This document shows, piece after piece, positions 24,151 through 35,851 of a stretch of DNA of 64,000 nucleotides. The notes under the pieces were generated by a model. The model did no database searches and had not been told where the DNA came from. It saw nothing but the letters and a program-made list of their open reading frames with translations. The stretch is taken from the NCBI GenBank assembly GCA_001574975.1, contig KQ965741.1:248001-312000 (forward strand), in the 5' to 3' direction. The position numbers and the translations under genes are program-made. How positions within the stretch are numbered: position 1 is the stretch's first letter; each line of letters starts with the position of its first letter. The DNA comes from Gonapodya prolifera JEL478. Its lineage: Eukaryota > Monoblepharomycota > Monoblepharidomycetes > Monoblepharidales > Gonapodyaceae.

Positions 24151-27100
24151 TTAAAGTTCGTCAAAGCGCATTCTGTTGTTTGACATGGTGGCACCCAGCC
24201 CGACTCCACTCCCATACGCAGTTGCTTGGATAGGCGCGACAATTCCTTGCGAATCCCGTCCCAACCCCTGTCCGGGTTTCCAACCCTGCTTCTCCAGTAA
24301 CTTTGATCCCACGTTAGAGCTTGGGATGCCATACTTGGTGGGCTCCTCTGTAATCGTTGGAGCAAGTGGTCGGACTGGTTCTATGCGAGCAGCTTGCCCA
24401 AACGCCCTTCGCCGCTCAGCAGCTCGATTCCTCCATCGTGTAACGGACTACTCAAAGTATCGTTAAAAGGTTCGATAACGCTAGCGGGACTTCGAAATTA
24501 CCTGTGTATCTTGCGCGGCCTTGTCGGCAAACTTTTGTATGTAGGCTTTCATATGTGTCTGGGGGAATGCACAAGTCGGTGAATCCTTCTTGAAGTCAGT
24601 CTAGTCTGTTCCATATCCGTACCTTATGTAGTTCGGATAGCGTTTGATGCCTCTTAAGCTTCTCCATGGAATCAAATCCACGTTGACATAATAGACAGGC
24701 ATTAATGGAAGCGTCAATTTGCGACTCGTTGACCTCTTCCTCGGTGGGAACGTGCTGCAATATCGATCGTCAAAGCAATGTCGGAAACGACGGCGGGATT
24801 CCTTGCTCACTGTGACTGTGGGTTCCTGTTCCTCCTCCTCAACCTTCGCCTCTTGACTTATTGCAGTCCATTTTTGAATTTGGACTTGCTGCTTCTTCCC
24901 CTGAATCGTGATGACAGTTTTCTTCTCGGAACCTTGCACAACGAAAGTTTGGCCATAGGTGAACTCCCACATAAGAACGAGCCAACGTGCCGGCGACTCA
25001 CTTTTGGATGCTCCGTCACCATCCTCGGTTGTTCCATTCGCACTAGAAATCAACCGTGTTCCAATTTACATGTTAGTACGGAGTGGAGACAAACGCCAAA
25101 CGATTTTCGGCTCGCTGGACAAGGAGCGATTCCGTATCACTGGCAAATGGAATCAACTAACGTATTTTGAGTTGCAACCAGATCTATAAGGCATGTACTA
25201 AGTGACTGTGCGACAAGCAAATGTGTTTTTGAATGTGACTTACCCGACGAATCACCGACTGCGGGGAAGAACTTGGCGTCTTTATCATTCACACTAGCGT
25301 TAATATCAGGTCCCACGGTAGCATAGAATGCATTCATTGCGGCATCAACAGAATCTTTTTGGACATGCATCAGTCGTGGCAGTTTAAGAAAACGCAAAAT
25401 GCTGCTTACCCATCTTGGGTGAGCCCGCCTTCTTCTTCTTCTTTTTACCTTCCTTTCCAGTTGACTGCTGTGCTTCCTTCGGCTCCTCTGGTGACACTGG
25501 AAATGCACTTGCATACGCCCCTTCGTCCCAATATTGGACCCAAACGGGATTCCCCTGCGTGTCTTTCCGCGAGCTAACTGCCCATGTCGAGTAGCCGTAT
25601 ACTGGGGTGAACGAGCCCTCATGCGCCCAGGATGACTGGACGGTCTTCCCATCCACAGTAAATTTTCTCTCAGGAGGACCAACTTGGCTCAAAGCCATGG
25701 CGGCCGATGGCATATCTTTGAACTCCACAAACTTGTGCCCACATTGTCAGCATGATTTCTTCAGTTCGACTTCGACTTCTGCAGAACCTACGGCGAAGCC
25801 CCAAGATAAATGAGTCATTCTATCGCGAATAAGTCGTACTTGAAGGGGTGGTGGATTGACTGCTTTAAAGGCGCCATGAAGCTGAAATCCAAGAAACATC
25901 AACACGTCCGTCGTGGGTGAGATGAGTAACTTGCGCGTACCATCTCTTCAGTGGTCATTGTATCCAGCCCCCGAACTAACAACGTCGTATGCGCCATTTG
26001 CCCTACATCCTGTTGCCCATCGTTGACGCCCGGTTGGGCTCCCGGGTTTCCAGGTCCCGAAGATACAACGGCAGGGAATGCGCCAACTCCAATAGGTGCC
26101 GGTCCCTGGGCGAATCTATTGCCATCAGGTGGGTAAGAATTTCGAGAATAGTCGACGCGAACACGGGCGCCTGCGACTTGAATGAAAGGATAGTATGTGT
26201 CGACAAACTGGCGAGCGTGTTCGATTGAAAAGAACTTTGCGAATGCGAAGCCCTTGGATTCGCCTAGTTAATCGAGCGTCCAATCACGAGGGTAGTGATA
26301 CGTCGATGGTGTCGATGAAAGGTGAATACAGATTGGGGGATGACGTCGAGGACGTGTGAACCGGGGTAAAACAGACACTTGGTGAGTCTCCCGCAAATTT
26401 CGGGCACGAAAGGCCTCTGGTGTGGGTATTGCACCCATCACCTAGAGGCCTTAACGGCCAAGATATTTGTTGCGCATGTAGAGACCTGTCTTTCTGTCCC
26501 GGACGATTTTCACAGATTCCACTTCAGCTCCTAACTCTGCAAGTGCAGATTGTATCTGGGAGGGCGGAGACCGGTGCGGCGTACGCGGGGGTTTCGCAGT
26601 AGGGAGAGAAGATGTGACCGGGTCAGTCGAAATGTCAAATGTCCAATGGAAGTTCATAAACTGCAGAGGCAAGACAAAAGCCCCCTGGTATAGTAGTTCA
26701 TACAAAGGTCCCGTCGCACCGACGAGAGTCATCGAGAACAGCTCAGGCCAAGCTTTTCACACTAACATCCATCTCGGTGAACTCGGGTAATATACCCTGC
26801 ACGATGACATAAATGTTCGGGGCGGTGGAAGTTTTGAATGACTCCCGCTGCGTAGGTGATGTCGAAGAAGAATAAAGCGTTGTGGTCAGTTTACCGATTC
26901 GGAATATATGCCAAAAATAGCTGATCTCCTGCACATCATTGGCGAGATGGGGCTAGTACGCACCTGTTTGTATTGATGACGGTCTCCATCATTTGAACCA
27001 TCCTCATCCTTGTCGTGCCCGCGCCGGCGACGAGAGTGCTGGTCATCTCTATCCCGAGAGCGGCTGCGTGATCGTTTCCGGTGTTTGTCCGACCCTCCTC

Positions 27101-27332
27101 CATCTTGTCCTCCATATTGCCTCCGCTTTGAGTACGGCGACAACGAGCGCTCACGCTTCTTGCTGTCCGAGGTGTCGTGAAGGTCGTGTGGCCAGCGCCC
27201 CGAGTTCTGCTGAGTTGAAAACTGCTGGTGATGCTGCGTCCCTTGTAGCTGTTGCAGGAAGGCTGTTGCTTCTGCGTATTGGGCGTACTGCGCGTACTGC
27301 GCGTACTGAGCAGCGTAGTCGCTGTAAGACAT
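24151..27332 (-). CDS. RBM5/RBM10-like splicing factor (RRMs, C2H2 finger, G-patch)
   Basis: Nuclear pre-mRNA-splicing regulator of the RBM5/6/10 type. ATG at 27332 starts a Tyr/Gln/Ala repeat (AAQYAQYAQYAQYAEA), then an RS/RD-rich region. RRM1 begins NIYVIVQGILPEFTEMDV and continues LAELGAEVESVKIVRDRKTG. RRM2 follows a linker (HTTLLVRGLDTMTTEEM ... FVEFKDMPSAAMALSQ). A middle region has GYSTWAVSSR and VQYWDEGAYASAF, then a Lys-rich run. Next come a C2H2 finger (ACLLCQRGFDSMEKLKRH) and a C-terminal G-patch (GSKLLEKQGWKPGQGLGRD) ending SNNRMRFDEL, TAA at 24151. I could not find the RanBP2-type zinc finger that usually sits between the RRMs; it may be absent or lie in an unresolved exon. Exon borders are approximate. 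Confidence 0.85.
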
Positions 27333-27642
27333 TTGCGATTAAAGAGACGACGACCACAGCTCCACCGAAAAATTCACTGCCTCTCTAACGACCGGCAATA
27401 ATATTGCGAGAAATACAAGTTAGTTGTCAAGCTTAGTGTCTGTGCGGAAGACCCAATTGGAGAAGGTGAGAACGAAAGGAAATTATTCAGGGGGAGGGAA
27501 GGACATGCTGCGAAAATACAATAGCTATCTGCTTAAGGAAGAAGGGAGCAGAAGGGGGTCTAATAGTGGACCCAAAGGGTGAATTCCTGCCTTTGAGCGA
27601 CAGCTGCAACCAAAATTTAGCCAGAATACAACTTCCAATTGG
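27333..27642. promoter_or_regulatory. Bidirectional promoter region, RBM5-like / PAF1
   Basis: A 310-bp interval between the divergent ATGs at 27332 (minus) and 27643 (plus). It must hold both 5' leaders and core promoters. No clear TATA box. Shared regulation of two nuclear mRNA-processing genes is plausible but inferred. Confidence 0.5.
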
Positions 27643-29557
27643 ATGCAGGTCCCAGGCGCGCCCGCTGGTGCCGCTGTCAAACCAGCATCTGGCGCTGGTT
27701 CTGTTCCAGCACCGTCTTCGGTGCCGAATTCTGCAGGGCAATCCCGGGACAGACGAAGTGGAAGTGCACACAGTTTGAAGAAACCTGGCCATCCGCAAGA
27801 GCTTAAGTGCGTTTTTGTGCCTTTGGTGGTAATCTGTGGCAGAAAGAGGAAGATGACGCGGTCTCCATTTGTGCTTGCATTGCAGGCAACCTCCTCCTGG
27901 GCATAATTTCGCGTTTCGGACAAAGTACAAGAACAATCCACCTCCTTTACCGTTTGAGCCGAAACTTTTAAAGTATCCTTTCGATCGAGATCGTCTCCAC
28001 CGGTATATTCCCTCCGACCTTGCGGACAACGACCAGTTGGAAGTTTGGCCCCAGGATCACGAGCTTGGTGTTCCCCTCAACCTCTTCACCCTTGGCGTTT
28101 TTGAGAGAGAACTTAAAAAGGCAGGAACGGGGCTGGGTACGTTCGCTCGCCGTCTCGTTGTCCCAAACTTGGGATGGCAGTATCGCGCTGTTTACCTTGG
28201 TGTGGATTGGAGAAGTTGGAATAGCTCTCTTGGAGGGAAAAATGCAAGAGACTTTGCGTGCTAGCTTGTTGCCCTCTTGAGCATGGTTTTGGTTTACAAT
28301 TGTGACGTTTCGCGCTGATTGCGTTCTCCTCCCCTCAGCCTTCCCGCGTCCTCGCCGACCTGAGGAACTCGACCCGAAAGACGCTGCTCTTGTCGGTAGT
28401 CTGGACCAAATCAATGCATTAGCCACATCCGCATCGGTTGCCGTGGGCGGAGTAATCCAACCGAAACCCGTCGGTGCTGCGGTTGTACGCCCTGGCAACG
28501 TTTCGTGGCTCAGGAAAACTCAATATATCTCATCAGATGCGAACAAGCACCTCGGCTACAAAGCGCCTCAGGTGGAACACGGGTGCGTGACATGCAACTG
28601 GTGTCATATCGGTCGCAAGCTTAGCTCCCCCACTTCGACAGGTCCGCCCCGTCCCCTGCGTTAGAGGATATCCCCGAATCCGAGCTCCTTTCTCGCCTGC
28701 AAACCACCGTGGAGCGATCCTTCGATTCCGTCAAAAACACCGACCTGTCCCGCCTCCGCCACCCCACAAAGCCCGAGCTCCGCGCCGTCGAGGCGTACCC
28801 GCTTGTTCCTGACTTTGAAAATTGGGCCGGATACTTTGTCAGTTGCGTGTATCAGGATGGTGACCCTCTTGGAGCGGCCAGAGTGAGTCCTCGCAAAGCT
28901 TCTTCCAACACTGCAAACCCATTGATTCTCCCATTCAAACCAGATGAAGTCTGATATGGATGACGTGCGCCGCGAGACTGCCCTTCTTCGACCAACAGGC
29001 GAGGCTGGAAGCATCACACAAGCCCTATACCTACCCAATGACGCGACGGCGGAGCGCCTGCTCCAGAAGCGAAAGCGGGCAGAGGATGGTGACGATGCAA
29101 TGGAAGAAGATGCCGAGGTGGGTCGGTGCTTGAGCTGGTTGGGGACTGGCATGCTTACGTTTATGAATGGGTCAGCCATCGGAGTTCGCCTTTGTTCGAG
29201 AGTACGACTACGAGCGGCTCGAGTCCCAATCGCACGTTCGTCGTCTTCTTGTCGCTCTTCGCCCGCAAGAAGGTGCGGCTGTGTACAATGTCGTCAAGGC
29301 CCACATGCTACTCAAGAAAGCGAGAGCCAAGGTATGTTGTTGTTCGGCGCTGATATGTGTGCGCAAGTTTGCGTCCAACTCTTTGTCTCCCTAAAAAGGT
29401 ACGGGAATATTACGCCGACGGTGACGACATCCGGCCTGCAGGATACAAGCTGCGACGGCGAAACTACACAGCCGAGGAGCGGGAGTCGAGAAGGCGTAAA
29501 CTGGAGGAGATTATGGAGCCAGAGGAAGCGGCGGAGATGGTTGCAGAGGAAGATTGA
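27643..29557 (+). CDS. PAF1: RNA polymerase II-associated factor PAF1
   Basis: Core subunit of the PAF1 complex, which travels with RNA polymerase II and supports H2B ubiquitination and H3K4/K36 methylation. ATG at 27643 (MQVPGAPAGAAVK) opens a disordered N-terminus. Exon 1 ends in phase 2 (CTTAA|GTGCGT at 27806) and joins at 27887. Then FRTKYKNNPPPLPFEPKLLKYPF matches the hallmark near the start of PAF1 proteins, followed by DHELGVPLNLFTLGVFERE and GNVSWLRKTQYIS (the family VSWLRKTEYIS block). The middle has ESELLSRLQTTVERSFDSVK and HPTKPELRAVEAYPLVPDFE. The end has EFAFVREYDYERLE and RPAGYKLRRRNYTAEERESR, finishing acidic, TGA at 29557. About six exons. Confidence 0.93.
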
Positions 29558-29630
29558 GCATCATGGAGATAAACACATGCACGATTGTTTTTGTATCATA
29601 GATCATAATAAGCTACGTTTTACAAACGAA

Positions 29631-31445
29631 CTACAAAGTCGCCATTAATGCCTTCTTCCTCTCGTATTCCTTGAACCTCTGCACGGCATACTCGAGATAG
29701 TCAAAGTCACCCGGAGTACCAGAGTAGGGGTTGTCCAGAGCCTGCGAATAAATATGACGAAGGGTATCAGTGAGGACGTCCGTAACTTCACACTGGCGTA
29801 GCACCGGCTCACCTGCAACACCCCCCAGAAGCCCCAATGCAAGTGCGCGAGCTGGGCGTACTCTTCAGCCTCCCTGACGACATCCTCGACCATCTTCTCC
29901 CTTTCCTCGCCCTCTGGTCTCGGGGACGCAGTAAGGTTGGCCCAGGCGTCGAGGTACGATGAGACAAAGAGCCGCTGCTCGGTGGGGGTGGGGTACTTGG
30001 TGAGGTAGGCGAGGTCGTGGGGCTGGGAAGTGTGGCTATATTGTGCGGAGGGGTTTGGATACTGTCAGATATGTGGTTATGGTGGGAAGATGAACGTGGT
30101 ACCCACTAGTCAGCCGCCCATTCGCAAAAGTGGTTTGCAATGTCAGCGCCGCGGTAGGTGTATCCCGCGTACTCTGTTTGGTGAGAGGAGAGCAACACAT
30201 TGCAAGGATCGTTTAGAAAACGGTACATTGTAAGGTGTTCCGGAGCAAGCTCACCGTAGTCAACAAACAGCAGCGTACCATCCGTACGTCGGAGAATGTT
30301 GCCGTATTGGAGCTGCAAGCGAGAAGCGTGAGACGATATTTTTGCCACGGAACCCTCACACATTCCGGACTCACGTCATTGTGTCCAAACACCACTGGAC
30401 TCTCAACCTTATCGAGCCGTTCCCTCAGTCTCTGCAACTCCTCGCCATACTGTTCCATCCCAATTCCAGCCACCTTGGCCCGCACCGTCTCGTCCTCGCT
30501 CGCCTCGAGCTCCTTGACCGCATTGAGCGACAAGGCGTACCACTTGTCCACGCGGTCCCATATCTCGGGGCTCACGTCCTCATCCTCGCTCTCCTCATCC
30601 TCGGTCTCGGGGGAGTGCGTTCGCTCGTCGTCCGAAGCGTCGACGGGGGATGCGTTGCGAACGGGTTCAAGCGCGGAGACCAGCCCGCCAGTGGCAAGTG
30701 AGGCCGCAAGGTCGTCCCCGGCGAGTGTGGCGGCTGGGGATCCCAGCTGGCTGCGAGCGTCGGCGTCGTCGGCAAGAGGGGCTGAGTGGGAGGCGGAGGA
30801 GAAGGAGGGGGAGTAAGAGGATTCGGTGCGGGAGCGGGAGTGAGCGTGGGGAATGTCTTCGTCGTTCGCAACGGGGGATGGCGGCTCAGGGCAACCAGCC
30901 CCCTTGGACACTCCGCCGGCCTTGACGGGCCCAAGCCTGTTAAACCTGCACAGCTCCTTGGCGACCATGCAAGCGACGTCGTCTCGTCGCATTTCGGCGG
31001 CAGTGAGGGTGTGCGACTCGACGTACTCTTCGAAGCGGCCGTTCAGGAAGCACCCGAGCAGCTTGGGGCCCACGCCGGAGCGGGACAGGCGGACCATGAA
31101 GACGAGCTCGCGCTCGCGCCGGATGAAGCGATCGACGCCCAGTCCGTACACGCGGAAGATGACGTGGGGCGGGTGCGCGAAGGTGGCTGAGTGTGTTTCG
31201 CCCGGGGCGTAGGAGACGATAAAGACGCAGTTGGTGAGTGCGCCAGAGAGGCGGTGCAGGTGGACGTGAGACGGGTCCGTGACGGGCGACCAGGCGGGGA
31301 TGAGGGAAGTGAGGAGGCGGAGTGTGGCGGACTGGAGGGCGAGGCCTGACGTGCCGAGTTCGCTGTGGATCGAGAAGGTGGGAGCGGTTGGTGTAGTGGC
31401 AACAGAGTTGTGGAAGGTGAAAAGGGTAAGGTTCAGCAACGGTGT
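29631..31445 (-). CDS. Choline/ethanolamine kinase, 5' end unresolved
   Basis: Phosphorylates choline (or ethanolamine) in the Kennedy pathway of phospholipid synthesis. The large exon (about 30413-31445) reads LSGALTNCVFIVSY (Gly-rich loop), HVIFRVYGLGVDRFIRRERE and LGCFLNGRFEEYVESHTL. Splicing then builds the Brenner motif FGHNDLQYGNILRRTDGTLLFVDYEYAGYTYRGADIANHFCEW, with catalytic Asp in HND and metal-binding Asp in VDYEYA. C-terminal exons give WGFWGVLQ and FDYLEYAVQRFKEYE, ending TAG at 29631. GHNDLQxGNIL favours choline kinase. An acidic, Ser-rich insert of ~120 residues (about 30570-30900) lies before the HND. The start exon is uncertain: the frame opens at an acceptor at 31445, and a candidate first exon (ATG at 31862, MAATASPTHSTLPAASL) does not join in phase in my reading. 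Confidence 0.85.
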
Positions 31446-31862
31446 CTGGAATCACATGGAACCCGATTGACGGGTAATCTGAACCCACATCAGGTCGATT
31501 TTCTCTGATGCGACAGGTACGCGCTTTTTTCGCAGAAAGGCAAAGACCGGGTTTCTTGTTTCCTCGGGAACGCTGGCATTTTGTGGAGGTGGGTTTGATC
31601 ATGACGATTTTCGGGGTGCGAGGGAGGGGCGGCCGATAGCGGAGAAAAAGTGAGTCCGGCAGCGGATACCAGGGAGGGAACAGAACGCTCACGGTTCACC
31701 GGCATCCCTGCTGTCGTGGGAGTCGACAGCCGCCGCCTGGTCGCCCAGGGTGTCGACCTCCGACAGGACGTCCAGTTGGCGGACCTTTGACAGCAGCGCC
31801 TTTGGCTCTGCGAGGGACGCGGCGGGCAGCGTAGAGTGCGTCGGCGATGCGGTTGCCGCCAT

Positions 31863-33729
31863 CACGAACGTCGAATCGGAAGGTGGGTTTGGGTGGGTTG
31901 CCTGTGGGTCTGTGGAAAAGGGCTGTTCCTGCGGCCACCCGCCGCAACCTCCACCTGGCATTTTCAGGTGGCGGAGAATTGTTGCAAACTCGTGCAGAAG
32001 CAAAGGTGAACGAAAACTGAGTGCGAGAGACTTCGACCAAAAGCTTAATTGCGCGATCGGAATTTGCTCTCTCAAAGTTGTCTATTCATCCATGACAACC
32101 TCTGCATGAGGACATGCAGTTTTACAAGTGGAGTGTCAATGCCATGGAAGGGCAGGTGTGTCCGAAAACTTATTCCAATAATCTTGCCAAACGTCACGCA
32201 GAGAGGCGTGTAGTCTCCTCCAGTTGCGAGCTTCAAGGTGGGGTAAGGTTATACGCTAGTGAGTGTGGGTTCCTCCCGTGAAGGTGCGTGCTACGTGGTG
32301 CGTTGGATGTACCAAATCAACGTCAGTAATTGCGGGGAATGCATACGAGCTACTTCGACGTGTGGATTTACCGTGAGAACGGGCACAATTATGGTTCGGA
32401 CATGAGCCTGTGGAAGCACACGACACGAAAAATCTTCGCGTGCGAACGTGCGGACGTACGCCCGAAAGGCTAGTGTGGGGCGAAGGTTAGCGAAATCTAA
32501 TGGCTAACGCAGCACCTCCGCCCAAAGCACGTGCCCCTATTGGAAATTCATGAGCGAAGGACATATCTCCACTGGTAAGCTAGTGTGCCACTTTACTTCA
32601 GAGTCGAGTGCCATGACTTTCGCTTCCGGAGCGAAAAGGTTGAGGTGGGGTGAAGGGTTGGTGGTACGGATGCATCACCAGTGAAACGTGGTAGCCTGAG
32701 ACTTCCCCAGTGGAGCAAACAGGGAATAAAATCGGGCGTAATGAGGGACACTCTACTATGACACCTGGTACAGCCAATAAGCAAAAGCCGGGTGGATACA
32801 CCGGCATGGTACGTTCTAACTCAGGCATCTTAGGCGCCGTCAAATATCGCATTACACCATTTCTCTACCTGCAACTTTTCAAACCCGCCTGCATCACATC
32901 GTCGGCAGTTGTACTCATCAGGAAGGAGGTCGCTACCTATCAGTTCAACGAGGAATTTATAAACGATGAAAACGGGAAACAACAGTGTAATTTCAAGGTC
33001 TCTACAATGATAAACCCACGACATTTCAAGTCCACTTCAATGAATAAACCGGCGTGTTCTGGATAGCATCCTGATGTTCGATGTGTCGACATTCCTCACA
33101 CCCTCCCTCCTTCTCGACTAAGGTCACCGCCCAATCTCCTCGCCATCGTTTGCAGACTTGGCTGAAATACAACACGCCATGTAGGCATTAAAGTAGCCTC
33201 GGCGTGGAATGCCCGCAAGGGGACTTTGCGTTGATGAGGAAGATGCCGCCACTCCTCCCACTCGATGTGCCTGTGTCGCGCCTCGCAGGGGGTTCAACCC
33301 GTGTTGTATCCAAACGAATCGGACGGCACGTTGCGCTTGGAACATACCACGCTAGGCGGAATGCCGTTTCGGGCACCCCCAACCGATATTATCACGCCCC
33401 GGCTCGGCATGCCTTGCGCCACGTAGTGACGCGGTGGCACCCCCATTTTAGCAGTGCCAGGTTTATGTGACTGCGAGAGAGCGACAACAGACGAGAGGAG
33501 TGGCAGCGGACGTGGTGTGTTGCATTGGCATGTGCGGTTGCGGGGAAAGACAGGTATGTGAAGCGACAGAAGGATTGTAGTGATATGATTGATACTCAAG
33601 GAGCAGCCTCCGCTTTCCCTTGCTCATGTTCGATGGGTTGATTGCAGAATGTGTGGGTGCGAAAAGTTTGCTCCTTGCTCAGCCATGACTTGTACCGCCA
33701 CAATCCACGATTTGGGTCATCCAAATTTC
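31863..33729. other. Gene-poor stretch
   Basis: About 1.9 kb in which I see no supportable gene, RNA or repeat. Open frames are short, present on both strands and without recognisable motifs. Part of the left edge may be promoter or first exon of the choline kinase gene. Confidence 0.45.
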
Positions 33730-35027
33730 TCAGCTAGTATTTACATGATTCGAGGAACATAAAATATCGGACCGCGACTCCACGCCGTAAATATTTTCCC
33801 ATTCATCCCGTCCCATCGAACCGTCGATAATGTCCACAAGAGTCCATTTGAAACGCCACAAAGATACCCTTTGTGAAGCGCGACTTATCCCAAGCAAAAT
33901 TCGATGTTTTGTGATTCTAACAAGACTACCGTCAGTGACTTTACCTTGAATGGTCGCGGTTGGAACAGAAAATTCACCACGATTTGGAGTTGGCGTTGAT
34001 TCAGTCAACGCTCCGTTTCGGTGTAACCCATTTCACTTAAGCGGGAGTCTCAAGTCACGTTAAACTGATACGAGAGTTGAGCTCGGTATTTGTAGAAGTT
34101 GCCTTCGAAGGGCTGCGAGCACCTGCTTGCCGAATTCGCAACAATGAGACTGGCACTGCCACAGTCGGGATAAAAGTGGGCAAATTGCTCGACATACAAG
34201 GATGTCTCACAGAGAGCCACAGCAACGGGTTGATGTAATCCTCAGTTCTTGTCTGCGTACCGCCTCCGGGAACACATCGAAGATCTGACCATTGTATGCG
34301 ATGGTGCCCGTGTACTTTGTGCGCATTCCCTTCACGAACCAGAACATCTTCAAAGAGAGCAGGCACTCGAGGGACGTTGAAGTGTGACGGCATAAAGGCT
34401 CGAAGCACACACCTCAAGAGCGGACAGGTTCGGGGAATGTCGGAGACTGCGTACCCTGGATTGAACGCCAAAATCTTCTTTGTCTTCAAGGCCCAACTAA
34501 TAAGCCCACGTCCGCGAAGTGCTCTAGGTGCGCGGCAGCACCTCCTGCATACAGGGACACAGAACCCGTAATGTAGGTCTCGTTGGCCGTGTTGTTGGAC
34601 CCGATCTTGACGGCCATGACGTTGGTGTCGGTAGAGAAGGTCAAGACGGGATAGAAGTTGTTGATCTTCTCCGCATCTGTTCCCCAGGTGCCTGCGGTGA
34701 GCAGCGCGTAGGAGGGTTTAGAGGCGCCGTTACGGCTCAAGACGGGGGCGGGTTGGGCGAGGCCCGGGCTCGCAATGTAGTACTATGGTTGTATCCGGGT
34801 GGACAGATTTGAATTCATCGTCGGAAGGAGGAGTGAAAGACGTCTTCCGTACCCGGCTTCAACTCGCCATCCATGCGTGAGGTCGCAACTAAATTATGGT
34901 ACCACCAGTCGTAACCTTTGGTTTGCAGCACTGGGCTGTCAAGCAAGCGATACCCGTGGACATCGTCACTGACTGCGTGGGCGGAGGGAAGCGATGCGAG
35001 GAGGAGGAGGGCGGCGATGGTGATCGT
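33730..35027 (-). pseudogene. Decayed-looking gene for a secreted protein
   Basis: A near-perfect signal peptide (ITIAALLLLASLPSAHA) is followed by VSDDVHGYRLLDSPVLQTK and GYDWWYHNLVATSRMDGE. The codon where the initiator ATG is expected (35027-35025) is ACG, and the frame has a stop just upstream. Later exons read YYIASPGLAQPAP, FYPVLTFSTDTNVMAVKIG and ETYITGSVSLYAGG, then IAYNGQIFDVFPEA and a possible YADKN...INPLLWLS. Several joins do not keep phase. The WWY motif near the N-terminus and YADKN block weakly recall the CrtC/tocopherol-cyclase-like barrel family, but this is tentative. It may be a dead gene, or a live one with exons I have misjoined. Confidence 0.35.
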
Positions 35028-35851
35028 GGATTGTTCGGAAAGAAGATCCAGGCTTTACATTATGTACAGCGGCAGCAGAGCGACCATGTGGAGAGCCGAT
35101 GCGGTACAAAGTCCGGTCAACAGCGGTGGCCTTGGGTCCGCGGATGATGGGGGATCTGTAGCGCGCAGGGAAGAAGGCGCGCGCGTCGGAGCGATGGGAG
35201 GTGCGGGAGTGTGCTATGAAATGGTGTTGATCGGCGGTTCTTGTTCGGCAAAGGAGAGGAGAGTAGACTCCGCCAGCACCTTCTCCGAGTCCGTCAGGTG
35301 TGCAGGTATTCCTTTTTTTTTTTTTTGTCGTACTCCGCGGAAATGCAATAAACATGGTGGAAGAAGATGGAAGGAAATAGTTGGAGAAGTTCCGTCGGGT
35401 ATAATAACCATTCGTTGTGTCATGATGTGTTTCTGTTATGCCGCGGTTGGAGTCTCCATGATTTGGGGACGATCAAGCTTGTGGGACCAGCGAGATGCAA
35501 ACAGGTCCATATCATGATAAATATAAAACAAAGAATGGAGGTTCGATGCGACAAAAAGTAGCTGCGTTTACTGGGTACCCGAAGAGGACGTCGCTTGCAA
35601 ACGCACCTTTGGAAACAGCATCCGGTAGAGACCCGAGCACGTCGATGTCGATTGAAACAGCTTCACGACACAAGGTAAGAGCAGGAGGAGGGATGTGCAA
35701 ATTTACATACATGAATAGCGGAAGAGCTTTTACAGAGCAAACTCGGCTCAGTTAAGAGAATGGGTCTGATCGGGGCCACAGCACGGCAACAAGCCAAATA
35801 ATTGGGCCGTGATTCCACTCGTATTCACCGACACAGACATAGACACGCGCG
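35028..35851. other. Intergenic with a T14 run
   Basis: No gene supported. A homopolymer of about 14 T lies near 35311-35325. A 66-codon minus-strand frame (35512-35712) has no recognisable features. Confidence 0.4.

Noticed and set aside
30940-31692. 250-codon minus-strand Pro/Arg/His-rich frame
   Set aside because: It overlaps the choline kinase exon in another phase; the kinase frame carries conserved motifs.
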